64,000 nt of DNA from Demequina oxidasica (GTDB taxonomy: Bacteria > Actinomycetota > Actinomycetes > Actinomycetales > Demequinaceae). Position 1 is the first letter of the stretch; the number at the start of each line of letters is the position of its first letter. This document shows positions 51,248-59,429 of this stretch, in pieces. The position numbers and the translations under genes are program-made. A model generated the notes under the pieces. The model was not told the origin of the DNA and did not search any database. It worked only from the letters and a program-made list of their open reading frames with translations. The stretch is from NCBI RefSeq assembly GCF_000975115.1, contig NZ_BBRE01000001.1:1021322-1085321 (forward strand). The letters are read 5' to 3'.

Positions 51248-52351
51248 CTATCTTTGCTCCCGGAATGAGGCCAAGCCACCCAGCAAGGCGTCGTTTTCCG
51301 CCGCGGTTCCGATGGTGACGCGGACGCCATCACCGGCGAACGGACGTACCAGGACGGACGGCTCGAGCGCTCCCAACCCCTGTGCCAGACGCACCGCGTC
51401 GTCACCTACAGGAAGCCAGAAGAAGTTGCCATCGGCATCGGGGACGGCGAAGCCGAGTTCACGCACCGCCGGCACCACGCGCTCGCGCTCCGCGACCACC
51501 TGGGCGACTCGCTCGAGCAGTTCGTCGGTCGCGTCCAGCGAGGCGACCGCCGCGATTTGCGCAATAGAAGACACCGAGAACGTCGTCACGCACGCGCGCA
51601 CGGGTGCGATCAGTTCCTCGGGGCCCACGGCGTAGCCGATGCGCAGGCCGGCCAGGCCGTACGCCTTGGAGAAGGTGCGCACCAAGATGAGGTTGGGGTG
51701 GCGTTCAAGGGCCCGTGGCCCATTGACGGTTTCCGAGTTGCGCACAAACTCGACGTACGCCTCGTCCAACACCACCAGCACGCGACGAGGTACGGCGGCC
51801 ATGAAGGTCTCGAACTCGTCGTGCCGGATGCTTGGGCCGGTGGGGTTGTTTGGCGAGCACAGGATGACGACCTTGGTGCGGTCCGTGACCGCCGCGGCCA
51901 TGGCAACCAGGTCGTGGCGACCATCGGGCGCGTTCGGGACCTGCACCGACTCGACGCCGCTGATCGCGGAGATGATGGGATACGCCTCGAAGCTGCGCCA
52001 GGCGTAGATCACCTGATCGCCCGCGTCGCAGTAGGCCTGGAGAACGTGAGCGAGCACGGCGACCGACCCACCTCCAGTTGCCACGTTCGCGTCGGACACG
52101 CCCACGTGAGCGGCTAGTCGAGCATGGAGCTCAACGGACGCGGCATCCGGGTATCGGTTGACCGCCCCGCCAGCCCGCGTGATCGCCTCGGCAACCGACG
52201 GCAGCGGCCCGAACGGGACCTCGTTGGACGACAACTTAATGGGCGGCGCGGCATCCAACGCGCCGCGCGCACCTGGTACGTAGCGAGGCATGGCGCCGAT
52301 CACGCTGCGGGGCGTCGGTGCGGAGTTTTCTGCGGATGGTGGAGTGGACAT
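51248..52351 (-). CDS. hisC: Histidinol-phosphate/aromatic aminotransferase
   Basis: A 367-aa PLP-dependent class I/II aminotransferase. Landmarks are IKLSSNEVPFGPLP, the PLP phosphate-binding GGGSVAVLAH (~95), CSPNNPTGP (~167), the VLDEAYVEF stretch (~195), TFSKAYGLAGLRIGYA with the Schiff-base Lys (~228) and a C-terminal VRPFAGDGVRVTIG. The start is the ATG at 52351. It acts on histidinol phosphate or aromatic 2-oxoacids; the two cannot be separated here, as actinobacteria carry both (HisC and Pat). Confidence 0.85.
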   Translation of the reverse strand: MSTPPSAENSAPTPRSVIGAMPRYVPGARGALDAAPPIKLSSNEVPFGPLPSVAEAITRAGGAVNRYPDAASVELHARLAAHVGVSDANVATGGGSVAVLAHVLQAYCDAGDQVIYAWRSFEAYPIISAISGVESVQVPNAPDGRHDLVAMAAAVTDRTKVVILCSPNNPTGPSIRHDEFETFMAAVPRRVLVVLDEAYVEFVRNSETVNGPRALERHPNLILVRTFSKAYGLAGLRIGYAVGPEELIAPVRACVTTFSVSSIAQIAAVASLDATDELLERVAQVVAERERVVPAVRELGFAVPDADGNFFWLPVGDDAVRLAQGLGALEPSVLVRPFAGDGVRVTIGTAAENDALLGGLASFREQR

Positions 52352-52388
52352 GGCTCTAGCATCCCACCCACGTGCCACAATTCACTTC

Positions 52389-52781
52389 ATGAGATTTCTT
52401 CTGAATTCGATCATCATGGCCGTCGCGGTGTGGTTCGTGACCATCCTCCCGTTTGATGTCTCGGTTGAGGGCGGAGACAATTCGACCTGGGCGCGGCTAT
52501 TCGTCTTCTTGTTGGTGGGCGCGGTGATGGCGGCGGCGAACGCGATCATCTACCCGATCGTCAAGGTGCTCGCCTTCCCCATCATGATCCTTACGCTGGG
52601 ACTCTTCTCGCTGGTGATCGCATGGTTCATGCTGTGGCTGACTGCCTGGCTCACCACGCTGGTTCCCTGGGCCGATCTCACCATTGGCGGGTTCTGGGAC
52701 ACGCTATGGGCCGCTGTGGTGATCGCGATCACGAGCGGAATTCTGGGCGCGATCATTCCGGGTGCGGGCAAAAACGACTAG
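52389..52781 (+). CDS. Four-TM protein of the phage-holin-4-like family
   Basis: A 130-aa membrane protein with four hydrophobic helices and the family pattern FVFLLVGAVMAAANAIIYPIVKVLAFPIMILTLGLFSLVI followed by a Trp-rich third/fourth helix and a C-terminal GAIIPG motif. Despite the Pfam name (Phage_holin_4_2), these are chromosomal proteins of unknown function. It is divergent from hisC by 37 nt and its stop overlaps that of the convergent hydrolase gene. Confidence 0.85.
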   Translation: MRFLLNSIIMAVAVWFVTILPFDVSVEGGDNSTWARLFVFLLVGAVMAAANAIIYPIVKVLAFPIMILTLGLFSLVIAWFMLWLTAWLTTLVPWADLTIGGFWDTLWAAVVIAITSGILGAIIPGAGKND

Positions 52782-54265
52782 TTGTTTGTCGTCGGCCCGG
52801 AGGCGAAGGCTGGCAGAGCGACCGGCTGGGGCTGAGGGATCACGTCAACTGGCTCGTGTCCAGTGGACGGCGGCACCACAGGTACGTATTCGGTGAGCGT
52901 GCTGGTCTCGCCGGTGAAGAAGGTCGAGGCCGAGTCGCGCCACGCGCTCGCTGAGGCACCTGCGGCGCCGGCGTCCACCATGCCCGCGGTGGTCGCGTAT
53001 GCCGGAAGGCTGTGCGCATCGGGAATAGTGTCACCGAAAGCGCGCGTCTGGGGGTCGGCCGAATATCGGAGGTCGCGCTCCACCGTGGTGCGCGTGGGAG
53101 TGTCCGGGTTCGGCACTGCATCCAGACCGCTCACCAGGTCCTCGTTGTGCTCCAGTTGCAACACGTTGACCGAGGACGGCAGGGCTATCCGCCCCACTGG
53201 GCTGCCCGCCGTCACTACGTGCGTCACGTTGAACTCGTCGAGGAACTCCGGGCGCGAAGCAAGCGCGACGGCGTTGATCCCGCCTTGACTGTGTCCGGCC
53301 AGCATCACTTCTTCGCCCGGCTTGATGCCGGCCGCTCGCATGGCGTCCACCACCGCCATCTGAGCATCGGTCGACTGCTCCACCATTGCCGCTAAGTTGG
53401 CCTGAGCGTCGTGCGGATTATCGCCCTTGGCGCCCCAATCCTCTGTCCCGGGAATTGTGACCAGGTAAGAGTGAGTACCGTCCGCGTGCGTAATCGTCTC
53501 GATTGACACCGAGCCGTCCATGCGGTTTTCCTCCTCCTGAAGGCCGTTCATCACGTCCGCCACCCCCGTCGGCTGTCGGGCCGCGTAGCTGGTCTCGCGC
53601 TCGTTAACGGTGGTCGCATGTCCCTCGCCAAAGAGCCCCTCAAGCGAGGCCAACATTGCAGCAAGTGCGTAGACCGCGGCCGGGAACCCCACAGCCGACG
53701 AGTCCAGCTTGGAGACCATCCACTGCACGGTGTCCTTGTTGAGGTAGCCAGTGGTGGGAGGCAGTCCATCCGGAAGGATTGCCCCGGCGACTTTCTGGGG
53801 CGCACCCGTCATGAGTAGTGGCGCCGTGCTGGCCAACACCCCGGCAGCCCACACGTGGCGCATCGCCCAGAGTCCCGTCCCCCACATCGAGGTGAGGGCG
53901 CCTCCCGCGCGGGTGACCGCGCTCACGTGACTCATGGCCGCCCTTTCCGCTTCGGTGAAGCGGTTGGCCACCTCCATCAGGCGTTCACCAATGCCATAGG
54001 CGCTGAATCCGACGGGGCTGGTGCCATGGCTGCCCACTTGGGCATCCGCCAGTGCATTTTTGGCGCGTTCCGCAGCGTGGCGAGTGGGATCGCTGCCACG
54101 TTCAAACGCCTCAACCGCACGGCGCTCCGCTGCACTGAGGCTCATGCCCGCGTCTTCCAGCAGATCCCTCACGGATCGAATGATCCGGGCTGCCCGCTCG
54201 AGGTCTTCAGTGACCGCCACCTCGCCACCCGCGCCTCCATAGCTCCGCACCGAGTCGGCCATCAT
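52778..54265 (-). CDS. Alpha/beta-hydrolase-like protein with WXG100-type N-terminus
   Basis: A 495-aa protein. The N-terminal ~130 residues are helical and lack a signal peptide. Two hydrophobic stretches follow (~135-155, WAAGVLASTAPLLM, and ~195-210). The C-terminal half carries a serine-hydrolase core: VTIPGTEDW, the nucleophile elbow AGHSQGGINAVALAS, and a likely Asp/His region in AVPNPD and DAHSLPAYA. A Pro-rich tail ends it. The start overlaps the small 54262 gene (ATGA), so the pair is coupled, as expected of ESX/WXG100-secreted partners. Substrate unknown (a lipase or phospholipase is possible). Confidence 0.78.
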   Translation of the reverse strand: MMADSVRSYGGAGGEVAVTEDLERAARIIRSVRDLLEDAGMSLSAAERRAVEAFERGSDPTRHAAERAKNALADAQVGSHGTSPVGFSAYGIGERLMEVANRFTEAERAAMSHVSAVTRAGGALTSMWGTGLWAMRHVWAAGVLASTAPLLMTGAPQKVAGAILPDGLPPTTGYLNKDTVQWMVSKLDSSAVGFPAAVYALAAMLASLEGLFGEGHATTVNERETSYAARQPTGVADVMNGLQEEENRMDGSVSIETITHADGTHSYLVTIPGTEDWGAKGDNPHDAQANLAAMVEQSTDAQMAVVDAMRAAGIKPGEEVMLAGHSQGGINAVALASRPEFLDEFNVTHVVTAGSPVGRIALPSSVNVLQLEHNEDLVSGLDAVPNPDTPTRTTVERDLRYSADPQTRAFGDTIPDAHSLPAYATTAGMVDAGAAGASASAWRDSASTFFTGETSTLTEYVPVVPPSTGHEPVDVIPQPQPVALPAFASGPTTNN

Positions 54266-54561
54266 TCTCCGTTCATGTCGGCAACAAAGCGTAGGTGCCT
54301 ATAGAGGCGGTCTGCTTCGTCGGCCCGGTTGCGCAGCACGGTCATATCCCTGGTGAGGTCGTCGAGCTCGCCGCGGTAGGTGTCAGCAAGAACGGAACGC
54401 CAGCCCGTGACGCTCGCCGTCTGAATATCGCGCAAAGCTGTATCAATCGAGTCGAGCGCCGCGATCAGCGAGTGCAGCGGCAGGTACAGCGGCGCCTTGG
54501 GAAAATAGTTGGACGCGGCGTTCGCGTCCACTAATACGTAGCCATCGTCAATGTCGCTCAT
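54262..54561 (-). CDS. Small WXG100-like partner protein
   Basis: A 99-aa helical protein with a central GWRS (WxG-like turn) between two amphipathic helices (LIAALDSIDTALRDIQTA and LRNRADEADRLYRHLRF), the hairpin layout of WXG100/ESAT-6-like proteins. It overlaps the hydrolase start by 4 nt and probably binds its N-terminal helical domain. No type VII secretion genes are in the window. The family call is by layout only. Confidence 0.6.
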   Translation of the reverse strand: MSDIDDGYVLVDANAASNYFPKAPLYLPLHSLIAALDSIDTALRDIQTASVTGWRSVLADTYRGELDDLTRDMTVLRNRADEADRLYRHLRFVADMNGE

Positions 54562-54678
54562 GCTTCGACGCTAGGCAAAGCCCCGGCGCTGCGCGTCCAA
54601 TCACGATGATCTGTGGATAAACACCTTCGCCTTACGTGGGGCGCAGGGACCACGGTGGAAAAGTGGAAGAATGGGCGC

Positions 54679-56112
54679 GTGACTTCCTGGACTGCACTCG
54701 CTGACATCACTCCCGCCATCGCCCTCGGGCCACTCGACGGTCGCTACCGCGGCGCCGTGGCCCCGCTGGTCGACCACCTGTCGGAGGCCGCGCTCAACCG
54801 CGCCCGCGTCCACGTGGAGGTTGAGTGGGTCATCCACCTGACTGACCAGGGCGCCGTGCCCGGCACGTCCCCTCTCACCGAGGCGGAGAAGAGCTACCTC
54901 CGCAATGTCGTCGAGTCGTTTGGCGCGGACGAGATCTCCGAACTCGCAGAAACCGAGCGGGTGACTGTCCACGACGTGAAGGCAGTCGAGTACTTCCTCA
55001 AGAAGCGCCTCGAGCAGGCCCCCGCCTCGCTCGGCGCTGACACCCAGCTGCCCGCCCTCAGCGAGCTCGTGCACTTCGCATGCACCTCCGAGGACATCAA
55101 CAACCTGTCCTACTCCGTCATGGTGCGCGGCGCCGTCGCGGACGTCTGGCTGCCCGCCGCACAGGCCCTAGTCGACCAGATCGGCGACATGGCCAAGGCA
55201 AACGCCGCGCAGCCGATGCTGTCGCGCACCCACGGCCAGACGGCCACCCCCACCACGCTCGGTAAGGAACTGGCAGTGCTCGCGCACCGCCTGGGCCGCC
55301 AGCTCATGCGGGTACGCAACCAGGAGTTCCTCGGCAAGATCAACGGCGCCACTGGAACCTACGGCGCGCACGTCGCGGCCGTCCCCGGCACCGACTGGGT
55401 CGCCGTCTCCAAGTCGTTCGTCGAGCACCTCGGCCTTACGTGGAATCCGCTGACCACTCAGATCGAGAGCCACGACTGGCAGGCCGAGCTGTACGCGGAC
55501 ATGGCGCGTTTCAACCGCATCCTGCACAATCTCGCGACCGACGTATGGACCTACATCTCGCTGGGTTACTTCGCGCAGGTGCGCGGCCAGGGCACCGTGG
55601 GCTCCTCGACCATGCCTCACAAGGTCAACCCCATCCGCTTCGAGAACGCCGAGGCCAACCTCGAGATCAGCTGCGCGCTGCTCGACACCCTGGGCGCCAC
55701 CCTCGTCACCAGCCGCATGCAACGTGACCTCACCGACTCGACCAGCCAGCGCAACATTGGCCCCGCGTTCGGACACTCGCTACTCGCTATCGCGAACGTC
55801 GCCAAGGGCCTGGACGGCTTGGACGTGAACCCCACCCGCCTGGACGAGGACCTCGACTCAAACTGGGAGGTGCTCGGCGAGCCTATCCAGTCCGCGATGC
55901 GCGCGGCCGGCATTGCAGGCACGCCCGGCATGGAGAACCCCTACGAGCGTCTCAAGGACCTCACGCGAGGTCGTCGCATCGGCGCCGACGACGTGACCGC
56001 CTTTATCAAAACACTCGGGCTGCCCGCGGACGTCGAAGAGCGTCTCGTCAAGCTAACGCCGGCCAGCTACACCGGTCTGGCCGAGGACTTGGTTGGCTAC
56101 CTAGGCAAATAG
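54679..56112 (+). CDS. purB: Adenylosuccinate lyase
   Basis: A 477-aa purine-biosynthesis lyase releasing fumarate from SAICAR and adenylosuccinate. It carries the family signature GSSTMPHKVNPI (~residue 316) and HFACTSEDINNLSY (~132), TRHGQ-like SRTHGQTATPTTLGKE (~180). The GTG at 54679 gives an N-terminus (TALADITPAIALGPLDGRYR) that matches the family; the longer open frame upstream is unlikely. A TGTGGATAA DnaA-box-like 9-mer lies just upstream at 54612. Confidence 0.93.
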   Translation: MTSWTALADITPAIALGPLDGRYRGAVAPLVDHLSEAALNRARVHVEVEWVIHLTDQGAVPGTSPLTEAEKSYLRNVVESFGADEISELAETERVTVHDVKAVEYFLKKRLEQAPASLGADTQLPALSELVHFACTSEDINNLSYSVMVRGAVADVWLPAAQALVDQIGDMAKANAAQPMLSRTHGQTATPTTLGKELAVLAHRLGRQLMRVRNQEFLGKINGATGTYGAHVAAVPGTDWVAVSKSFVEHLGLTWNPLTTQIESHDWQAELYADMARFNRILHNLATDVWTYISLGYFAQVRGQGTVGSSTMPHKVNPIRFENAEANLEISCALLDTLGATLVTSRMQRDLTDSTSQRNIGPAFGHSLLAIANVAKGLDGLDVNPTRLDEDLDSNWEVLGEPIQSAMRAAGIAGTPGMENPYERLKDLTRGRRIGADDVTAFIKTLGLPADVEERLVKLTPASYTGLAEDLVGYLGK

Positions 56113-56155
56113 CCAGGTTGCAACCTTAACTAACCGCGCGCCCCCCGCCGCCGCC

Positions 56156-56328
56156 CTAGCGGTCCCTCAATGTACGTCTTGCGCATCCTGATTTTTCTAG
56201 CGGTCCCAAAGTGATCAAAGGGGGATCTGCCTGCCCGCGCATGCACCACAGCATGAACTTGCGCGAACGTACACCTGCGGACCGCCAGGTTTTCTTGCGT
56301 GCGCACAACGCACGTTTTGGGACCGCTA
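56156..56328. repeat. MITE-like element with TAGCGGTCCC repeats
   Basis: Copies of TAGCGGTCCC lie at 56157 and 56198 in direct orientation, and an inverted TTTGGGACCGCTA at 56316-56328 pairs perfectly with TAGCGGTCCCAAA (56198-56210). Inside, TGTACGT near 56170 faces ACGTACA near 56268. The element lies in a convergent gap between purB and the flavin reductase, where no promoter is expected. Confidence 0.45.
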
Positions 56329-56337
56329 TGTGGTTCC

Positions 56338-57723
56338 TTACTCCGGCTTGGCGAGTCCCGCGTAAAAGGTCGGCAGGAACTCCGCCGACGTCGGGTGGAT
56401 GGGCAGCCATGTCGCGAGCGCGGATGCTGGCGCGTCCACGTGCATGAGCACCGATACTGCCTGCACGGCCTCGTCCCCGTAGAGCCCAAAGAATGATGCG
56501 CCCACGACGCGGTCCTTGTCCTTGTCGACCACTAGTTTCCACAGGCCCTCGGTCTCGCCGTCCAGAGCGGCCTTAGTTACACCGTCTCCGGGAGTGATCG
56601 CGACTTCCACATTCAGCCCCGCGTCCTGGGCCTGCGTGAGTGTCATGCCGACGCGACCCAATGGCGGGTCGGTGAAAAGACCGTAGGTAGGGATGCGTCC
56701 CGCGACCGTCATGTCGCCCCCGGCCAGGTGGTCGGCCAGAATTGTGCCGTCCTGGTAGCTCGTGTGGGTAAAGGCCCCACGCCCGTTGACGTCACCGACC
56801 GCGTAGACGCCGTCGACATTGGTGGCGAAGTGCTCGTCGGTGGAGATGTAACCGCGCTCGTCCGTCTCGACTCCCACGGTCTCAAGCCCCAGGTCGTCAC
56901 TGTTGGGAATGCGACCGGCCGCGACCAGCACGTGGCTGGCATCGAGGTTGTCGCCACCGTTGAGGTGGAGGCGCGCCCCGCTTTCAGTGACATCGATCCG
57001 GGAGACTCCAACGCCCTCGCGCACGTCAAGTCCCTCGCGGCGCAGCATCGAGCCAATGGCCTCGGAGATATCCGGGTCCTCGCGGCCGATGATGCGGTCG
57101 GCCATCTCCACGATCGTCACCTTCGAGCCAAATCGGGCGAACATTTGCCCGAACTCGAGGCCGATGTAACTGCCACCTAGGACCACAAGGTGGTCGGGAG
57201 TCTCCGTTAGCTCAAGGATGCGGTGGTGGTCGAGCCAGTCGATGCCATCAAGTCCCGGCACGGGCGGCGGGACCGAACGCGCACCAGAGTTAACGATGAT
57301 GCGCTTGGCCGTCACAGCTCCGCCGTCATGCTCAACGGTGAAGAGGTCGCCGTCGCGGCCAGTGAGGCGCGCGGTGGACACCACGTAACTGATGGTCTCG
57401 TGATTCTCGTAGTAGTCGCTGCCACCTTCGCGCCACGCGTCGATGAGTTCGTCCTTACGGGCGACGGTCTCCGCGAGGTCGACGGTCACGTCGCCGGTGT
57501 GGACGCCATGCTTGGCCGCTGTGCGTGCCAGGTGCGCCACGCGCGCCGATGCCCGCATCGCCTTGGTGGGCCGGCATCCATCATTCAGGCAGGTGCCGCC
57601 AAAGGCTCGCTGCTCGAAGAGGGCGACCTTCTCGCCACGGCCGTCGAGCGCCGATGCGAGGCCAGGGCCGGCTTGGCCCGCGCCGATGATGATGGTGTCA
57701 AAGGACTGATGATGGAGTGCCAT
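56338..57723 (-). CDS. FAD-dependent pyridine-nucleotide disulfide oxidoreductase (mercuric reductase/mycothione reductase-like)
   Basis: A 461-aa flavoprotein of the class I disulfide reductase family. It has FAD motif IIIGAGQAGPGLASAL (~9), redox motif GGTCLNDGCRPTKAM (~39-53, CxxxxC with Asn-Asp between), NAD(P) site VVLGGSYIGLEFGQMFARFG (~170) and a C-terminal HPTSAEFLP with the catalytic His. CLNDGC differs from the CLNVGC of lipoamide dehydrogenase, so a role as E3 for the 2-oxoacid complex is doubtful; mercuric- or thiol-type reductases fit better. The start is the ATG at 57723. Confidence 0.82.
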   Translation of the reverse strand: MALHHQSFDTIIIGAGQAGPGLASALDGRGEKVALFEQRAFGGTCLNDGCRPTKAMRASARVAHLARTAAKHGVHTGDVTVDLAETVARKDELIDAWREGGSDYYENHETISYVVSTARLTGRDGDLFTVEHDGGAVTAKRIIVNSGARSVPPPVPGLDGIDWLDHHRILELTETPDHLVVLGGSYIGLEFGQMFARFGSKVTIVEMADRIIGREDPDISEAIGSMLRREGLDVREGVGVSRIDVTESGARLHLNGGDNLDASHVLVAAGRIPNSDDLGLETVGVETDERGYISTDEHFATNVDGVYAVGDVNGRGAFTHTSYQDGTILADHLAGGDMTVAGRIPTYGLFTDPPLGRVGMTLTQAQDAGLNVEVAITPGDGVTKAALDGETEGLWKLVVDKDKDRVVGASFFGLYGDEAVQAVSVLMHVDAPASALATWLPIHPTSAEFLPTFYAGLAKPE

Positions 57724-57740
57724 CTCTTCAGTATGCGCCA

Positions 57741-57846
57741 ACGTCCGCACACGTCAACCAGGCTACGTCCGCACCCTCATTCAGGCGTTATCGGATGACC
57801 GCGTGCGAAGCAACGCGGGTGAGGGGTCGATTTAGGGTGCGGACGT
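57741..57846. repeat. ACGTCCGCACCCT inverted-repeat element, second locus
   Basis: ACGTCCGCAC occurs at 57741, ACGTCCGCACCCT at 57765-57777, and its exact inverse AGGGTGCGGACGT at 57834-57846, partly inside the last codons of the MOSC gene. The arms match those at 1198-1281, pointing to a dispersed repeat. Confidence 0.55.
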
Positions 57847-58530
57847 GACCGGGGAACGGACAGGGTCGCCAATGCGGATTGTCCCGGGAGCGACGACGTC
57901 ACAGTAGATGGCCACGCAGGCGTCGCGGGTGTCGCCCAAAGCCTTGAGCCACCTCGTAGTTTGCTCGACTCCGTCTTGCACCAGATCAATGGTGCGGCAT
58001 CGCCCCAACCGGCCGACGGGCCTCAGTATCGCCCCGCCCACGACCACGTCGCCGCTCCACGTCTCCTCCTCGAACGGCTCCGAGGTTTCGACTACCATGT
58101 TCACTCGCAGCCGGCGCGGATCTGCATCGACGCCCAGTTCGCGAGCGCACCACTCAAGCGTGGCCGAGCCTACGACCGAGACCGGTCCCTCGTCGAAGTG
58201 CGAAACTGTCTGCTCCGCGCTGACCCGCACCTCTGCCTTAAGCGCCTCGGTCAACCGTGCGTCCAAAGCCGTATCGCCCACGGACCACTCGGCCCTTCCG
58301 TCGGAGACCCGCACCGCAGACTCTGCCGTACGGGCGGAGAACCCAAAGACCCCGTCACGCCGCACCATGCGCCGCGTGTTCTTGCCCGAGGCCAAGCGGC
58401 CGTCACTGTCGCTGACCGCGAACGCGCGGTCGCCGGAGAAGCCGCGAACCTCGACCTCAACCGACTCGAGCGACTCCCCGCCCATCGACTTCACCGGGTA
58501 CCTGCGCAGGCTCACCACCGTCTTGTCCAT
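57832..58530 (-). CDS. MOSC-domain protein
   Basis: A 232-aa cytosolic protein with a MOSC N-terminal beta-barrel (VSLRRYPVKSMGGESLESVEV) and a MOSC core in which the conserved Cys sits in LGRCRTIDLVQDG (~185). MOSC domains bind molybdenum cofactor or act in sulfur transfer and detoxification of N-hydroxylated compounds. The product ends with TSAP, encoded by the repeat element described at 57741-57846. Monocistronic, minus strand. Confidence 0.85.
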   Translation of the reverse strand: MDKTVVSLRRYPVKSMGGESLESVEVEVRGFSGDRAFAVSDSDGRLASGKNTRRMVRRDGVFGFSARTAESAVRVSDGRAEWSVGDTALDARLTEALKAEVRVSAEQTVSHFDEGPVSVVGSATLEWCARELGVDADPRRLRVNMVVETSEPFEEETWSGDVVVGGAILRPVGRLGRCRTIDLVQDGVEQTTRWLKALGDTRDACVAIYCDVVAPGTIRIGDPVRSPVTSAP

Positions 58531-58602
58531 GAGCCCAGCCTAGGCTCGCTCGAGTGCCGCGGGAGCCGCATGCCCCAGTCGCTCGTTAGAGTGAGCGTGA
58601 CC

Positions 58603-59400
58603 ATGGACGAATCACGCGCTGAGGGCGCCCTCACCCTGCCATCTCGCGGCCGGCTGCGCGCCGAGGTCGTCATCGTCCTGGGGCTGTCGCTCGGCCAGGC
58701 CGCGATCTACGCCGCCATCCGCCTGATCGAGCGCTACCTCGCTCCGGCGCCCATCGGGAGTCAGACCTCGACCCTGAACCCTAGCCAGTCGGCTATCAAC
58801 TACGTCGACCTGCTCATTCAGGTACTGCGCATCGGGTTCTCCCTCATGCCCGTGGCCCTCGCCCTCTATCTCCTCTCTGCGAACGGCACCGGCGCACTCA
58901 AGAGGCTGGGGCTCACCGGCCGTGGACGCGTGTGGTGGTCGGACATCGGCTGGGGCTTTGGGCTCGCCGCGGCCATCGGCATTCCCGGGCTCGGCCTCTA
59001 TGCGGTGGGTCGCGCACTAGGCCAAAGCGTCAAGCTCAACACTTCGGGCCTTCCCGACCAGTGGTGGGCGGCCGCAATCTTGCTGCTCTCAGCAGCCGCC
59101 GCGGCGATTCTCGAAGAGGTCATCGTGGTGGGCTTCCTGGTGACGCGGCTGCGCGACCTGCGCTGGTCGGTTCCCGCCGTCATCATCGCATCGGCGCTGC
59201 TGCGCGGTTGCTACCACCTGTACCAGGGCTGGCCGATGGCGCTGGGAAACGTTGTCATGGGGCTGGTGTTCGCGTACGTCTATGTCCGGCGCGGGCGCCT
59301 CGCGCCGCTGATCGTCGCGCACATGCTGTTGGACGCCGTAGCGTTCATCGGCCCGGAAGTCATTCCGGCACACGTGCTGGAAGGCCTCGGCATCACCTAG
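58603..59400 (+). CDS. CPBP-family intramembrane metalloprotease-like protein
   Basis: A 265-aa integral membrane protein of the CPBP (CAAX-protease/bacteriocin-processing) family, with about seven helices. Motif 1 is ILEEVIVVGFL (~169), where the usual EExxxR has Val in place of Arg; motif 2 is GCYHLYQGW (~202) and motif 3 HMLLDAVAF (~243). The proteolytic glutamates and histidines are kept. The start may be ATG 58603 or in-frame GTG 58597 or 58591; the longer frame upstream runs antisense to the MOSC gene and is rejected. Substrate unknown. Confidence 0.8.
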   Translation: MDESRAEGALTLPSRGRLRAEVVIVLGLSLGQAAIYAAIRLIERYLAPAPIGSQTSTLNPSQSAINYVDLLIQVLRIGFSLMPVALALYLLSANGTGALKRLGLTGRGRVWWSDIGWGFGLAAAIGIPGLGLYAVGRALGQSVKLNTSGLPDQWWAAAILLLSAAAAAILEEVIVVGFLVTRLRDLRWSVPAVIIASALLRGCYHLYQGWPMALGNVVMGLVFAYVYVRRGRLAPLIVAHMLLDAVAFIGPEVIPAHVLEGLGIT

Positions 59401-59429
59401 TTTTGTCAGTTACCTCATAGAATCGACCA

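Noticed and set aside
57961-58602. N-terminal extension of the CPBP ORF
   Set aside because: It runs antisense through the MOSC gene and its sequence is Arg/Pro-rich without domain features.
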